Below are positions 17,450-26,695 of a DNA stretch of 64,000 nucleotides, in pieces (the first letter of the stretch is position 1; the number at the start of each line of letters is the position of its first letter). The stretch spans positions 1 through 64,000 of the forward strand of contig JAEWQS010000006.1 of NCBI GenBank assembly GCA_023399095.1. The letters are read 5' to 3'. Both the position numbers and the translations under genes were made by a program. The DNA comes from Bacillota bacterium. Its GTDB lineage: Bacteria > Bacillota > Clostridia > Christensenellales > SZUA-584. The notes under the pieces are model-generated. The model saw only the letters and a list, made by a program, of their open reading frames with translations, ran no database searches and was not told the origin of the DNA.

Positions 17450-18103
17450 TCACGGCTTTTTTTCAAGGGATCTTTTCAAATGCTTTGATAACAGCGACAA
17501 AGATACGGCCATGTTTTCATTTTGGACAAGTATGTGCTCGGGTACCTTGAGATGAACGGGCGCAAAGTTCCAGATCGCTAAAATCTCGCTGTTAACAAGT
17601 CTGTCGCATACCTCCTGAGCTGCTGAGTCCGGCACGGTAATAATACCGATATGAATATGCATACGGTTGCAGATATCTTCAAGCTTATCCATTGTCAATA
17701 CAGGTATTGAATTGATAGTTGAGGAAACTGGCAGCTTATCAAACGCTGCCGCGATTCTTATACCGTAGTCTTCAAATCCTTTGTACGACAACAACGCTCT
17801 GCCAAGCTGACCATTGCCAACGAGCACAGCTTCTTTTGTATTGTCGTAGCCGAGAAAAGAAGAGATGCTTTCTATGAGCTCAGTAATCAGAAAACCCTTC
17901 TTGGGCTTTCCGGCACTTATGCTGACAGCTGCAATATCTTTGCGCACCTGCACTTCATTTAGCCGCATCGCCTTGGCAATTGTCGGTGACGAGATATAGA
18001 CCATGTCGTCTTGTTGAAGTGTCTTGAGAAAGTTCAGATAATCGGGGAGCCTCCTAAGCGTCTGTTTTGATATGACGGAGAGTTGTCTGGCTGAATCGGC
18101 CAT
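17450..18103 (-). CDS. rex: Redox-sensing transcriptional repressor Rex
   Basis: The 217-residue protein has an N-terminal winged helix (RLPDYLNFLKTLQQDDMVYISSPTIA, VQVRKDIAAVS) and a Rossmann domain with GNGQLGRALL. A C-terminal WNFAPVHLKVPE block precedes the domain-swapped helix. Rex represses fermentation and hydrogenase genes when NAD+ exceeds NADH. The usual KDL after RKD is KDIAAVS here. GGAGGTGCAGCG precedes the ATG. The gene has its own promoter at 18139-18167 and is followed by an ACT-like regulator gene. Confidence 0.95.
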   Translation of the reverse strand: MADSARQLSVISKQTLRRLPDYLNFLKTLQQDDMVYISSPTIAKAMRLNEVQVRKDIAAVSISAGKPKKGFLITELIESISSFLGYDNTKEAVLVGNGQLGRALLSYKGFEDYGIRIAAAFDKLPVSSTINSIPVLTMDKLEDICNRMHIHIGIITVPDSAAQEVCDRLVNSEILAIWNFAPVHLKVPEHILVQNENMAVSLSLLSKHLKRSLEKKP

Positions 18104-18138
18104 CGCTGCACCTCCAATTTGGTATGTTTATACCGATA

Positions 18139-18167
18139 ATTCTATATTGATATCGAAAGTGTGTCAA
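18139..18167 (-). promoter_or_regulatory. Promoter of rex
   Basis: On the minus strand TTGACA (18167-18162) and TAGAAT (18144-18139) have 17-bp spacing. The -35 box starts one base after the T run of the preceding chemoreceptor terminator. Confidence 0.75.
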
Positions 18168-18168
18168 C

Positions 18169-18203
18169 AAAAAAGCAGCAGCAAGCTCAAGACCTGCTGC
18201 TGC
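18169..18203 (-). terminator. Terminator of chemoreceptor gene
   Basis: An 8-bp GC-rich stem (18175-18182 with 18196-18203) is followed on the minus strand by six T (18174-18169). It lies 23 nt after the chemoreceptor stop. Confidence 0.8.
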
Positions 18204-18225
18204 GCAAAAGAGCTTATTCTTCTTC

Positions 18226-20583
18226 CTAGTATAGACAATTAAAATCATCAAACGGCGGTGCATCCGGCAGAGCAAGGGGCTCATATACGTGAGCAAGCCC
18301 AGGTATAGAGTCATCACCATTGCTATCTGTTTTCAGCTTAAACTGTTTCACTAAGCTTTTGAGTGTTTCAGCCTGGCTATAAAGCTGCTCGGCTGCCGCC
18401 GCGCTTTGCTGAGACGTGGCGGAGTTGGTCTGGACAACAGCAGACATCTGTTCAACGCCCTGATTAATCTGAGAAATACTTGTTGCCTGTTCGATGGATG
18501 AGACGGCGATCCCCCCTACCAGAACCGCAGCCTTTTCAACACCCGCAACGATATCCGAAAGCGATGATGCCGTTTCCTCCGCAATTTTGGTTCCGGCCTC
18601 CGTCTTTTTGATTGACCCTTCAATAAGAGCCGTGGTTTCCTTTGCTGCCTGCGCACTTCTGGCTGCAAGATTTCTTACTTCCTCCGCGACCACAGCGAAG
18701 CCTTTGCCGTGCACCCCCGCACGTGCGGCTTCCACAGCAGCGTTCAACGCGAGTATATTGGTTTGAAACGCAATGTCGTCAATCACCTTAATGATCTTGG
18801 ATATATTGGCGGACGTATCGTTGATTTCCTGAATGGCCTTTTGCATATTGCGCATCTGTACGTCGCCGCTGGCTGCACTCCGTTTTGCTTCCATGACAAG
18901 CTCGTTGGCTTTGTCGGCATTCTGTGCGTTTTGCTTTGCAGCTTCTGCGATCTGTAAAATTGAAGCTGTCAGTTCCTGAATGGAAGCGGCCTGCTCTGCA
19001 GCCCCCTGAGATATATTTTGGCTGCCATCTGAAACCTGCCGAGTGCCCGAGGCCACCTGCTCTGCAGCGATATTGATTTCAGATAACACTTCGCTTAAAG
19101 AAAAAGTGATATTATTGATGGAATCCTTAAGCGCTACAAAATTGCCTTTGTATTCTGCTGAGATACTGACACTCAGATTACCTCCGGCAATGCATTGCAG
19201 AAGCTCTGAGATTTCATCGATGTAATTTCTGATAGCGCTGATTGTTTGATTGAGCGCGTTCTTAATAATCGCATGATCACCTTTATATTCATTGACAAGC
19301 GTCACGTCAAGGTTGCCCTTTGCCATTTCCTGAAGCACTCCCGCTGCATCGCCAATGGGTATCGTCACGGCGTCAAGTGTGTTGTTAATGCCAACGATGA
19401 TTTTTCTAAAGCCGCCTTGATGACGCTCTGCATCTGCTCTGGCGGATAGGTTTCCATCTAGGGCAGTTTGTGTGAGCATGCTGGTATCTGCGACGAGAGA
19501 TTTGATGGATTGCATCACGCGATCGAAAGATGCCGCCAAAACGCCAATCTCGTCTTTACGCCGATAATTGAATGTGATATCCGTTTCGCCGGCAGCTATC
19601 TTCGTGGCTTTATCTGCGATAGTTAACAACGGCTTTCTGATGCTTCGTCTAACAAAAAGAAAAATAGATAATACAGCAATCAGCACAATACCTGCAGAAA
19701 CAGAGACAGACATGATAACCGCCTGACTACGGCTGTTTTCAATTTCGGTAAGCGGCATTGCAGCAGCCAAAACACCGATTGTATCACCATTGTTGTCATA
19801 AAGCGGGGCGTATTTGGCTAGGTATGGAATGTTAAGTATGCTTGTTGTGCCGGAAAATTCTTGACCATTGCTCAGAACAACTCCAGCAATGTCGGCATCC
19901 AGCTTTGTGTCGACTGCACGCTGATCATCTTGTTCAATTGTTGTGACATAACGCGAATCACCTTGATACATCGTAAATTCCAGACCGTGATTGCTCTTGA
20001 GATCATCGAGCAGGTTTGTCTTATTGAGCTGAGTGATTGTCACAATGCTGCCCACGATCTGCTTATCCGCATTATATGTAGGCACAGCCGAGATGCAGTA
20101 TATTCCAAACTGATCGTTCTGATACACACCGGCTGTGCTTTCTCCTGCCAACGCCTTCTGCAGCGCACCCATTGATTCGCTGATGTTTTTGCCGAGAGGA
20201 ATTTCTTCCGTCGATGAATAGATGGTATTGCCGTTGATGTTCGTAATCACAATAAAATCAAACCCGGTATTTTGGTAATCGCCGATAATTTCCGTGGCAT
20301 TTATAAAATTACTTCGTTCAATAGCCCGGATTAAGTCGAAGTTATCTGAATAGAAATTCGCGCCCTTTATGCAGTCTTGCGTGATGCTTTCAAGATAAGA
20401 GTTTAAATTCAAAAAAGCTCTGTCAACCTGATGCGACAGCAAACCATCGGAAAAAGCACTGTTCTGGTTTTGTGTGACATAGACACAAATTGTGACAACC
20501 AAAATGAACATCGAAATAATGACAATGAGTATTCTTGCAGATAGGCTTTTTAGCCCTCTGGCCTTTGATTCACCCTGTTTCAT
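18226..20583 (-). CDS. Methyl-accepting chemotaxis protein with Cache-type sensor and repeated HAMP modules
   Basis: The 785-residue receptor has TM1 at about 17-36, a periplasm-facing sensor of about 240 residues typical of single Cache domains ([19 protein letters not shown]; the [19 protein letters not shown] stretch), TM2 near 285-308 ([16 protein letters not shown]) and a HAMP domain. Two further HAMP-like modules follow ([18 protein letters not shown] and [17 protein letters not shown]). The signalling hairpin tip contains [20 protein letters not shown]. It should sense a small extracellular ligand and control CheA. The ATG at 20583 has GGGGTGATAAC upstream; a longer frame is rejected. 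The C-terminus ends in an acidic, proline-rich tail without a clear CheR-docking pentapeptide. No che gene is nearby. Confidence 0.93.
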   Translation of the reverse strand: MKQGESKARGLKSLSARILIVIISMFILVVTICVYVTQNQNSAFSDGLLSHQVDRAFLNLNSYLESITQDCIKGANFYSDNFDLIRAIERSNFINATEIIGDYQNTGFDFIVITNINGNTIYSSTEEIPLGKNISESMGALQKALAGESTAGVYQNDQFGIYCISAVPTYNADKQIVGSIVTITQLNKTNLLDDLKSNHGLEFTMYQGDSRYVTTIEQDDQRAVDTKLDADIAGVVLSNGQEFSGTTSILNIPYLAKYAPLYDNNGDTIGVLAAAMPLTEIENSRSQAVIMSVSVSAGIVLIAVLSIFLFVRRSIRKPLLTIADKATKIAAGETDITFNYRRKDEIGVLAASFDRVMQSIKSLVADTSMLTQTALDGNLSARADAERHQGGFRKIIVGINNTLDAVTIPIGDAAGVLQEMAKGNLDVTLVNEYKGDHAIIKNALNQTISAIRNYIDEISELLQCIAGGNLSVSISAEYKGNFVALKDSINNITFSLSEVLSEINIAAEQVASGTRQVSDGSQNISQGAAEQAASIQELTASILQIAEAAKQNAQNADKANELVMEAKRSAASGDVQMRNMQKAIQEINDTSANISKIIKVIDDIAFQTNILALNAAVEAARAGVHGKGFAVVAEEVRNLAARSAQAAKETTALIEGSIKKTEAGTKIAEETASSLSDIVAGVEKAAVLVGGIAVSSIEQATSISQINQGVEQMSAVVQTNSATSQQSAAAAEQLYSQAETLKSLVKQFKLKTDSNGDDSIPGLAHVYEPLALPDAPPFDDFNCLY

Positions 20584-20658
20584 GTTATCACCCCTTCTAT
20601 TTAATAAAAAATTATATATGAAAAAATGCTGCGATTTTTTCAAAAACGTTTTGTCAGA

Positions 20659-21105
20659 TTAATCTATGGAAGACTCCCTGTACATAAAAGTGACATGTCC
20701 CGCTTGGGAGAATCCGTTCTTCTTATAAAATTTAAGCGCCGGCATATTCTTATCGGTTAGAAGCGTGATACCGGCGAGATTATTTTTCCGTGCATATTGT
20801 TCAAGAAAATCAAGAAGAGCCGTGCCCCAACCCTTGCGCTGTGCGCTGCGGCGAATAAATAATTCCTCAATAAACAGCTCATCTTGTGTCCACCATGTTT
20901 TTTCACGGCATAGGGCACAGCCGATGAGAATACCGCCATCAGTTGCCTCAAAACCGACAAACCGGGGCATATCAATAAGCTCACCAAGTAGCTTTTTGGC
21001 GGATTCATGAGACCAGTTTTGATTCCAAGAATCCCCGCTATAGACTTCCGCCATAAGAGCGGCGTAGTCATCAAGCTTTTGTTTTGTTAGAGCCTGAATT
21101 TGCAT
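20659..21105 (-). CDS. GNAT acetyltransferase
   Basis: This GNAT enzyme of about 148 residues has the acetyl-CoA loop in LFIRRSAQRKGWGTALL (Q/RxxGxG/A type) and the C-terminal NMPALKFYKKNGFSQAG motif. The substrate is unknown. Two starts are possible: ATG at 21117, overlapping the upstream stop as ATGA without a ribosome site, and ATG at 21105 with GAGG 6 nt upstream, which is preferred. It is coupled to another GNAT gene directly upstream. Confidence 0.85.
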   Translation of the reverse strand: MQIQALTKQKLDDYAALMAEVYSGDSWNQNWSHESAKKLLGELIDMPRFVGFEATDGGILIGCALCREKTWWTQDELFIEELFIRRSAQRKGWGTALLDFLEQYARKNNLAGITLLTDKNMPALKFYKKNGFSQAGHVTFMYRESSID

Positions 21106-21113
21106 AAGCTGCC

Positions 21114-21581
21114 TCATTTGCTTAAGATAAGGATCATGTCATCGTGACGATCATTTTGCACAAACCCGAGATTGTTGTATAAGGGTTTGCCTGCTTCAGT
21201 TGCGGTTAGCTCGATACTAGACAACGCAAGATTTCTGGCATCGTCAATAATTCTGTTCATAAGCTGTTTGGCAATACCGCGACGGCGATATTCTTTAATT
21301 GTATACACATTCAGCAGCAGTCCGGTTCTTCCGGACAAAAATCTTGGGTTGGCTGGCTTTTCCTGTACGACCAGGAAAGCAGTAGCGATAGCATGATTGT
21401 TGGTCTGAGCGATATATGCGATAAAGTCATGCGGCAGATGTGCTCTAAAATAGCCGGGTAGCTGCGCGCGTATCTGGGCTTGCTGTGCATCATTCAGCGA
21501 GCCAAAGTGTTCGGTGAGATAATCAATTCTTAATTGAATCAAATCGAATATATCATCTGATGTGGCTTTGCGAATTATCAT
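21114..21581 (-). CDS. GNAT acetyltransferase
   Basis: The 155-residue protein has the GNAT motif A LLNVYTIKEYRRRGIAKQLM and the C-terminal EAGKPLYNNLGF motif. It starts MIIRKATSDDIFDLIQLR, a usual GNAT opening. The substrate is unknown. It overlaps the second GNAT gene by a few bases, so the two are translated as a pair. The two proteins share only the family motifs, so they are not a recent duplication. Confidence 0.88.
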   Translation of the reverse strand: MIIRKATSDDIFDLIQLRIDYLTEHFGSLNDAQQAQIRAQLPGYFRAHLPHDFIAYIAQTNNHAIATAFLVVQEKPANPRFLSGRTGLLLNVYTIKEYRRRGIAKQLMNRIIDDARNLALSSIELTATEAGKPLYNNLGFVQNDRHDDMILILSK

Positions 21582-21742
21582 TTGGATATGTTCCTCGATC
21601 TTTGTTTAGTAAAGGCTGCACTAGCAATAGCTGAGGATGCTGAAGATGTCGAAGTGACCTTTTTGAGCGTTGTACGGTTTTTCACACATTATGATATCCA
21701 AACAAGGAGCGCTCGCGTTGATTGTGCCCTATATCTTACCTG

Positions 21743-22657
21743 CTAAATTGTACCATTTAATCTTGAGAGCACATACCGACCGCTTTGAGAAAGCTGCTCC
21801 TGTGTCCAGTTTCCAAGCGGTGCTCCCACAGACAGCGCCGCACTTGTTTCATCCCGGTCACCAAGGTTCCAGTTGCACCAGCTGATTTCATGCTGCGCGA
21901 GAAACCTGAGCCAGACATCGCTTTCGTTTAAGAACACCCCACCGTTCCCGTCAGCCGCGCTTGTGCCCCATTCGCTGGCAAAGATGGGCGCTCCCATTTC
22001 GAGTGCCTTTAGGCATTTGCTGCGGAGTTCGTCACCGTGTGTTCCCGCATAGAAGTGCAGCGTATACATAATATTGTCAAATTCAAGCGGGTCGGCCGCG
22101 CATATATCCACGTCCTGACTCCAAGTCGGGCATCCGGCCAGAATAACAGAATGAGGTGCGTTTTTGCGAATGATTGGTATAACTTTTTGTGCGTAGGATT
22201 TAACGTTTTTTGCCCAAGTGACTTCGGCTCCGTTGGGCTCGTTACAAATTTCGCAAATGACGCCGGGGGTATTTTTGTAATATCTGCTTATGTAATCAAA
22301 GAAAGACTGCGCTTCTTCCAAATGAACAAGCGGATCATTATCAAACATAATGTGCCAGTCGATAATGGCATACATGTCCAGCGCAAGCGTGTCATCCACA
22401 GCACGGATGACATCTTTAACGATGGACCGATTCGTCAAATATCCGCCTTCATCCGTATACATCGCAACGCGAAAAACATTGGCCCCCGCTTGCTTTGTGG
22501 TGCGGATGGATTCGGTACGAGCAAACTGTGGATACCATTGCATACCGTGGCTGCTCATGCCGCGGAGCACGACTTTGCGTCCACTCTGGTCTAATAGGTT
22601 AATGCCGGAAACATTCAGATTTCCATGATAAGAAACACCATGCCATTCAACACTCAT
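21743..22657 (-). CDS. GH5-family glycoside hydrolase (endoglucanase-like), without signal peptide
   Basis: The 304-residue catalytic domain fits GH5 subfamily 2-type endo-beta-1,4-glucanases. It has RGMSSHGMQWYPQF, GANVFRVAMYTDEGGY, YAIIDWHIMFDNDP, the acid/base Glu140 in EICNEPNG, the YTLHFYAGTHGDELR block and the nucleophile Glu229 in FASEWGTS. SWCNWNLGDRDETSAAL completes the site. No signal peptide, lipobox, carbohydrate module or anchor is present at the N-terminus, which is odd for a cellulase. Either it acts on imported oligosaccharides or it leaves the cell another way. It stands alone, with no sugar transporter nearby. Confidence 0.9.
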   Translation of the reverse strand: MSVEWHGVSYHGNLNVSGINLLDQSGRKVVLRGMSSHGMQWYPQFARTESIRTTKQAGANVFRVAMYTDEGGYLTNRSIVKDVIRAVDDTLALDMYAIIDWHIMFDNDPLVHLEEAQSFFDYISRYYKNTPGVICEICNEPNGAEVTWAKNVKSYAQKVIPIIRKNAPHSVILAGCPTWSQDVDICAADPLEFDNIMYTLHFYAGTHGDELRSKCLKALEMGAPIFASEWGTSAADGNGGVFLNESDVWLRFLAQHEISWCNWNLGDRDETSAALSVGAPLGNWTQEQLSQSGRYVLSRLNGTI

Positions 22658-22913
22658 AATAACACCGCCACTTAATCGTTTTCGAATTATGTTTTATATT
22701 ACTATCTATTGCTGATAAATGCAATAAATTATCGAATATTAACGACAAAAAAGAGTTTACTATCATGAAATGATTAAAAATTGATAGGTCGATAATTAAA
22801 AAAAATAAAGCTATATTGAACAGCTTAAACGATTTCGCTCTGTTTTTCTTATTTTCTTCTCATCTTGATAAAAAAAGCACCCTTCAGGCCGCTTAATAAA
22901 ATCTATCCAGAAA

Positions 22914-23399
22914 TTATTTTTGTATGGAAACAGCAGAATCGGAAAGCTCTGTCTTCGTCAATTGTTCATATTTTAGCTTTTCCTTCTGCCCCAGATCATT
23001 TGTGTTGATAGTATTGCGGTAAACCACAAAACGCGTAAACATAAATTCCGTAACAAAGTTGATAACCATCGTTCCTGCTAGCACTATGTATTCATTCCAG
23101 CCGATATTGGTCAGCGCTTGGCCCCACCATGTGGACAAAGGGGTAAAAACCAAGTAATAGCCAAAAACCTTCATCATAGCAAGAGGAAAGTTGGCAGTCG
23201 ATTTAAAGGTAAATCTTCTGTTCACAGTAAAATTATAGACAACAGAAAGAATAAGCGCAAAAAGGTAGCATGGCCAATACGGTAAACCTGCCAATTCATT
23301 CAGGAGAGTAAAGCTGCCGAATTGAATGATGCCGGCAGACGCTGAGAAAAGCGTAAATTTGATAAACTGAAAAAAGTTCTGTTTTCTGGATAATTCCAT
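22914..23399 (-). CDS. GtrA-family membrane protein
   Basis: The 161-residue protein has four membrane segments (FIKFTLFSASAGIIQFGSF, YWPCYLFALILSVVYNFTV, MMKVFGYYLVFTPLSTWW, EYIVLAGTMVINFVTEFMF) and the NRRFTF and TRFVVYR motifs of GtrA. The family is thought to move lipid-linked sugars across the membrane for wall or lipid glycosylation. GGGGGAG lies 7 nt before the ATG at 23399; a longer frame is rejected. No glycosyltransferase gene is adjacent. The C-terminal tail is charged. Confidence 0.88.
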   Translation of the reverse strand: MELSRKQNFFQFIKFTLFSASAGIIQFGSFTLLNELAGLPYWPCYLFALILSVVYNFTVNRRFTFKSTANFPLAMMKVFGYYLVFTPLSTWWGQALTNIGWNEYIVLAGTMVINFVTEFMFTRFVVYRNTINTNDLGQKEKLKYEQLTKTELSDSAVSIQK

Positions 23400-23493
23400 G
23401 ATTGATCTCCCCCGCTTCATAAAATCAGCATGATCAACTTTAATTCATTATATTTCATGCCTGTCCACATGTAAACAACACATATAAGCAAAG

Positions 23494-23525
23494 AACGCAG
23501 GAAGATTGTATATCAATCCTGCGTT
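23494..23525 (-). terminator. Terminator of esterase gene
   Basis: A perfect 9-bp stem (23494-23502 with 23517-23525) with a 14-nt loop lies 21 nt after the esterase stop. It is followed on the minus strand by only a short T stretch. Confidence 0.65.
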
Positions 23526-23546
23526 TTCTGTTAGATAGTGGCTAGA

Positions 23547-24605
23547 TTAGAATATAAGATTCTCGTCAAAGAATGGTATGATGTGTTCTTGCGCACTTTT
23601 CGGCGGCACTTCATGCCTGCCCTCAAAGACAAAGAGCGTATGATCAATTTCGTTCTCCGTAAGAAGATCAGAGAAAAACTGTGTACCTTTGGGTATCCAC
23701 GTATATGCGTCGTTTGTTCCGTAGCTAAGCCCGATAGCTCGAAGCGGTGTACCCAGCGCCAGATAGGCATCAAGTTTTTCCTTTACATTGCCAAAGCCGT
23801 TCTCCCATTGCTCAACGATGATATCGTCTTCTTCGCTTCCATCAAGCTTGGGTATATGGCCAAGTAGCTCTGTGTCTGAATCAGGCGAGAATGTGCGTGC
23901 ATAATCAGTTAGAAATGAACCGTCACGCCGCCAAGATTCCATAGCCTCCGTCATGCCGTCCTCCGTTAATAAGCCGGGAGACATGGAATATACTGCCCCG
24001 AAAATATCCGGATGACGTAATGCGAGGTTCAGCGAACCAAAGCCGCCCATCGAAAAACCACAGATTCCGCGGGATTCAGAGCTTTTCATTGTCCTGTAGG
24101 TGTCGTCGACCAGCGGAATGACCTCATCCATGATATAGTCTTCCCAATTACCGGTAACTGGCGAATTGACATAGTAATACAAATCTCCTTGAACTTCTAC
24201 AAATATAAATTCTTTAGCATCTGATTCGAAGGCTTCATCAAATCGGGTCTGGTTGCTGTTCATGTAGCCCCCAACGCCTTCTCCATGGCCATGGAGGTAA
24301 TAGACGACAGGATACGCTTTTTCACTCGTATAATACGAGGGCGGCAAATAGACCCATATGGCCTTCCTAGGCAGGTTATCAATGATATTATTCTGCAGGC
24401 TGACAGAATCCAGCATCAATCTGACCCGCCGGAGCTCAGAGACGGTTTCCGTCGGCTCGGTCGTTGCAGATAGCGTGACAGTGGCCTCTTCGGACACTGA
24501 CGGTGAAGGAGACTCTTCCTGGATTACATCCGGTGTGGCTGAAGAACATGCAACCGTTGATAATGTGAGAAGGATACATAAAATGTACAGGATACTTTTT
24601 TTCAT
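23547..24605 (-). CDS. Esterase lipoprotein (esterase D / feruloyl-esterase-like alpha/beta hydrolase)
   Basis: The 352-residue protein has a lipoprotein signal with lipobox LSTVAC (Cys20), a Ser/Thr/Glu-rich linker, and an alpha/beta-hydrolase domain of the putative esterase (esterase D, Fes-like) family. Visible motifs are YPVVYYLHGHGEG (oxyanion region), the nucleophile Ser185 in GICGFSMGGFG, and FEGRHEVP with the catalytic His near the end. It is likely attached to the outer face of the membrane and cleaves esters such as those on plant polymers or acylated sugars. AAAGGATTATCT precedes the ATG at 24605. The gene diverges from an araC-type regulator. Confidence 0.87.
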   Translation of the reverse strand: MKKSILYILCILLTLSTVACSSATPDVIQEESPSPSVSEEATVTLSATTEPTETVSELRRVRLMLDSVSLQNNIIDNLPRKAIWVYLPPSYYTSEKAYPVVYYLHGHGEGVGGYMNSNQTRFDEAFESDAKEFIFVEVQGDLYYYVNSPVTGNWEDYIMDEVIPLVDDTYRTMKSSESRGICGFSMGGFGSLNLALRHPDIFGAVYSMSPGLLTEDGMTEAMESWRRDGSFLTDYARTFSPDSDTELLGHIPKLDGSEEDDIIVEQWENGFGNVKEKLDAYLALGTPLRAIGLSYGTNDAYTWIPKGTQFFSDLLTENEIDHTLFVFEGRHEVPPKSAQEHIIPFFDENLIF

Positions 24606-24731
24606 AGATAATCCTTTCCTTTCAAAATTTACAAAGCATCTAAAATAGTATAAAATACAAATAATGAACAAAACGAACATTTCTTGCTCATTTTACTTAT
24701 GATCAATTTGTAAGAGTCGGGAGTTTGAACA

Positions 24732-25631
24732 ATGCGAAATACATCGGTCGAGCTTGTGATGCAAGTGGTGAGACTGATTGAAGAGACCCTAAACGAACCG
24801 CTATTGCTGGATAATATAGCGCGCAGCGTTTTTGTTTCTAAATACCATTTGCACCGCTTGTTTAAAACATTGACCGGCAGAACGCTTATGTCTTACGTGA
24901 GAGGCCGGCGGCTGAGCCGCAGCCTTGATGAGCTTCTCAATACGCAAGAAAAGCTCTCGTATATTGCCGAAATGTATGGGTTTAACTATGAGCAAAGCTA
25001 TGAACGCGCTTTCAAAAGTCATTTTGGCATGACGCCAACCGCATTTCGAAACGCACCAAATGAATTGGAAATCGTTCATATGTTTGATACCAGCACGATA
25101 CGTGATATTGCGAGCGGAATATTTGTGGCACCGCGTTTTCTTGTATTGCCCGAGATGATGTTTACAGGCATTCGCCATAGCATCTCATTGCAGCCAAAGC
25201 GGCCCACTGCCGCAAACGAAGCCGCGCTGCGGTTTTGTGACAGTGAGCGCGAAAGCATACCCCATCGGATTAACGAACAATTATATTATGGGTTTACTGA
25301 TGATATAAACGAACGATCATATTGCTATATGTCTTGCGTCGAAACAAATGAATTATCTCAGTTGCCCATGCCTTTTGAAAGCTTTGTGCTTCCTTCTCAT
25401 CTTTATGCAGTATTCAGGTATGTGGGATTTCATTCAGCCGATTGTCTGTCCGACTATACGCTTGATGAGATATATAATTATATCTCTGTGGATTGGTGCG
25501 CAAAAACGGATTATCGAAGAGACAACGATTACATGTTTGAGCGGGTTGACGCCACTGTATGCAAATCAACCTATTGTGAGATGGATATTTTTCTGCCTGT
25601 GAATGATAAACCAAACCAGAAAGATTCCTGA
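24732..25631 (+). CDS. AraC-family transcriptional regulator with C-terminal effector domain
   Basis: The 299-residue protein has its two helix-turn-helix units at the N-terminus (LLLDNIARSVFVSKYHLHRLFK and LSYIAEMYGFNYEQSYERAFK), as in the Rob/SoxS-GyrI arrangement. A region of about 180 residues follows, with spacing like a GyrI/AraC effector-binding domain. GGGAGTTTGAACA precedes the ATG. It diverges from the esterase lipoprotein and may control it; this is inference from position only. Confidence 0.88.
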   Translation: MRNTSVELVMQVVRLIEETLNEPLLLDNIARSVFVSKYHLHRLFKTLTGRTLMSYVRGRRLSRSLDELLNTQEKLSYIAEMYGFNYEQSYERAFKSHFGMTPTAFRNAPNELEIVHMFDTSTIRDIASGIFVAPRFLVLPEMMFTGIRHSISLQPKRPTAANEAALRFCDSERESIPHRINEQLYYGFTDDINERSYCYMSCVETNELSQLPMPFESFVLPSHLYAVFRYVGFHSADCLSDYTLDEIYNYISVDWCAKTDYRRDNDYMFERVDATVCKSTYCEMDIFLPVNDKPNQKDS

Positions 25632-25744
25632 TAAAAATTAAAATCTATTGAGCTTAGCTGTATTAATCTTTCGTCATTTGTTTAACTTTCGCATATTTTT
25701 AATCCTAATGGCAAAATAATAAAAAATATGATGGGAGATAAAAG

Positions 25745-26695
25745 ATGACTGTTGGAATACCTAAAGGTCTTTTGTATTCAAAATATCATGTTTTTGCCGA
25801 GTCTTTTTTTCGTGCTCTTGGAATGGATGTCGTGACGTCCCCAGACACAAATAAGGAAATACTTGATGAAGGTGTAAAATCCTGCGTAGATGACGCTTGT
25901 CTGCCGGTGAAAGTTTTTCATGGACATGTGCAATGGCTGATGGACAAATGCGATTATTTATTGATGCCGCGCTTTTTGAGTCTTGAGAAAAGGAAGTCTC
26001 TATGCCCCATGTTCTGCGGTCTCGTGGAGATGGTTAAAAGCAGTATAACCGGACTTCCTCCGCTTATTGATTCCCCCGTTTATTCCCTTGATAAGAAACG
26101 CTTGCAGGAATGGGCCGTGCAATCGGGCAGCTTTTTGACGAGAGACAAAAAAGCAATAGCGGATGCTTTTGAATATGCACTGGGAAAGCAAAAAAATCAT
26201 CAAACAGCACTTAATGATGATGGTTACTCATACCGCATTGCCTTGATCGGGCATACGTACAATATCCACGATGCTTTCATCAACATGAATCTGGTCAAGA
26301 AACTGCACGCAATGGATATTGGTGTCGTGACTACGGAAAGCGTGGCTAAAGATGATATTGCGATTCACGCAGGCGGGCTCTACAAACCTCCGTTCTGGTA
26401 TTTTGCGCGGGAATATTACGGTGCTGCCGTCAGCCTTTATAAAAACAAACTAGTCGATGGTTTCATCTACGTGTCCGCTTTCTCGTGCGGTGTCGATTCG
26501 GTTGTTATCGAGTTGATTAATCTGGAAGCGGATTCTCTTCCCTTCATGGTTTTAAAAATCGATGAACATACCGGAGAAGCCGCTATAGATACGCGTATCG
26601 AGGCGTATGCGGATATGCTTAAAAGGAGGGTACAAATTGGTTATCACCGTCCCACGCATGGGCAACACATGCCTTGCCGCCAAAGCGTTTTTTGA
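25745..26695 (+). CDS. 2-hydroxyacyl-CoA dehydratase activase-related protein (DUF2229 type)
   Basis: The 316-residue protein matches the DUF2229 portion of large activase-like proteins of Clostridia. It opens with VGIPKGLLYSKYHVFAESFF and contains VDDACLPVKVFHGHV, LMPRFLSLEKRKSLCPMFCG, FSCGVDSVVIELIN and KIDEHTGEAAIDTRIEAY. The cysteines (in DDAC, LCPMFCG and SCGVDS) could hold an iron-sulfur cluster. GGGAGATAAAAG precedes the ATG. It is first of three overlapping genes. The dehydratase subunits themselves are not nearby, so the target is unknown. Confidence 0.85.
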   Translation: MTVGIPKGLLYSKYHVFAESFFRALGMDVVTSPDTNKEILDEGVKSCVDDACLPVKVFHGHVQWLMDKCDYLLMPRFLSLEKRKSLCPMFCGLVEMVKSSITGLPPLIDSPVYSLDKKRLQEWAVQSGSFLTRDKKAIADAFEYALGKQKNHQTALNDDGYSYRIALIGHTYNIHDAFINMNLVKKLHAMDIGVVTTESVAKDDIAIHAGGLYKPPFWYFAREYYGAAVSLYKNKLVDGFIYVSAFSCGVDSVVIELINLEADSLPFMVLKIDEHTGEAAIDTRIEAYADMLKRRVQIGYHRPTHGQHMPCRQSVF

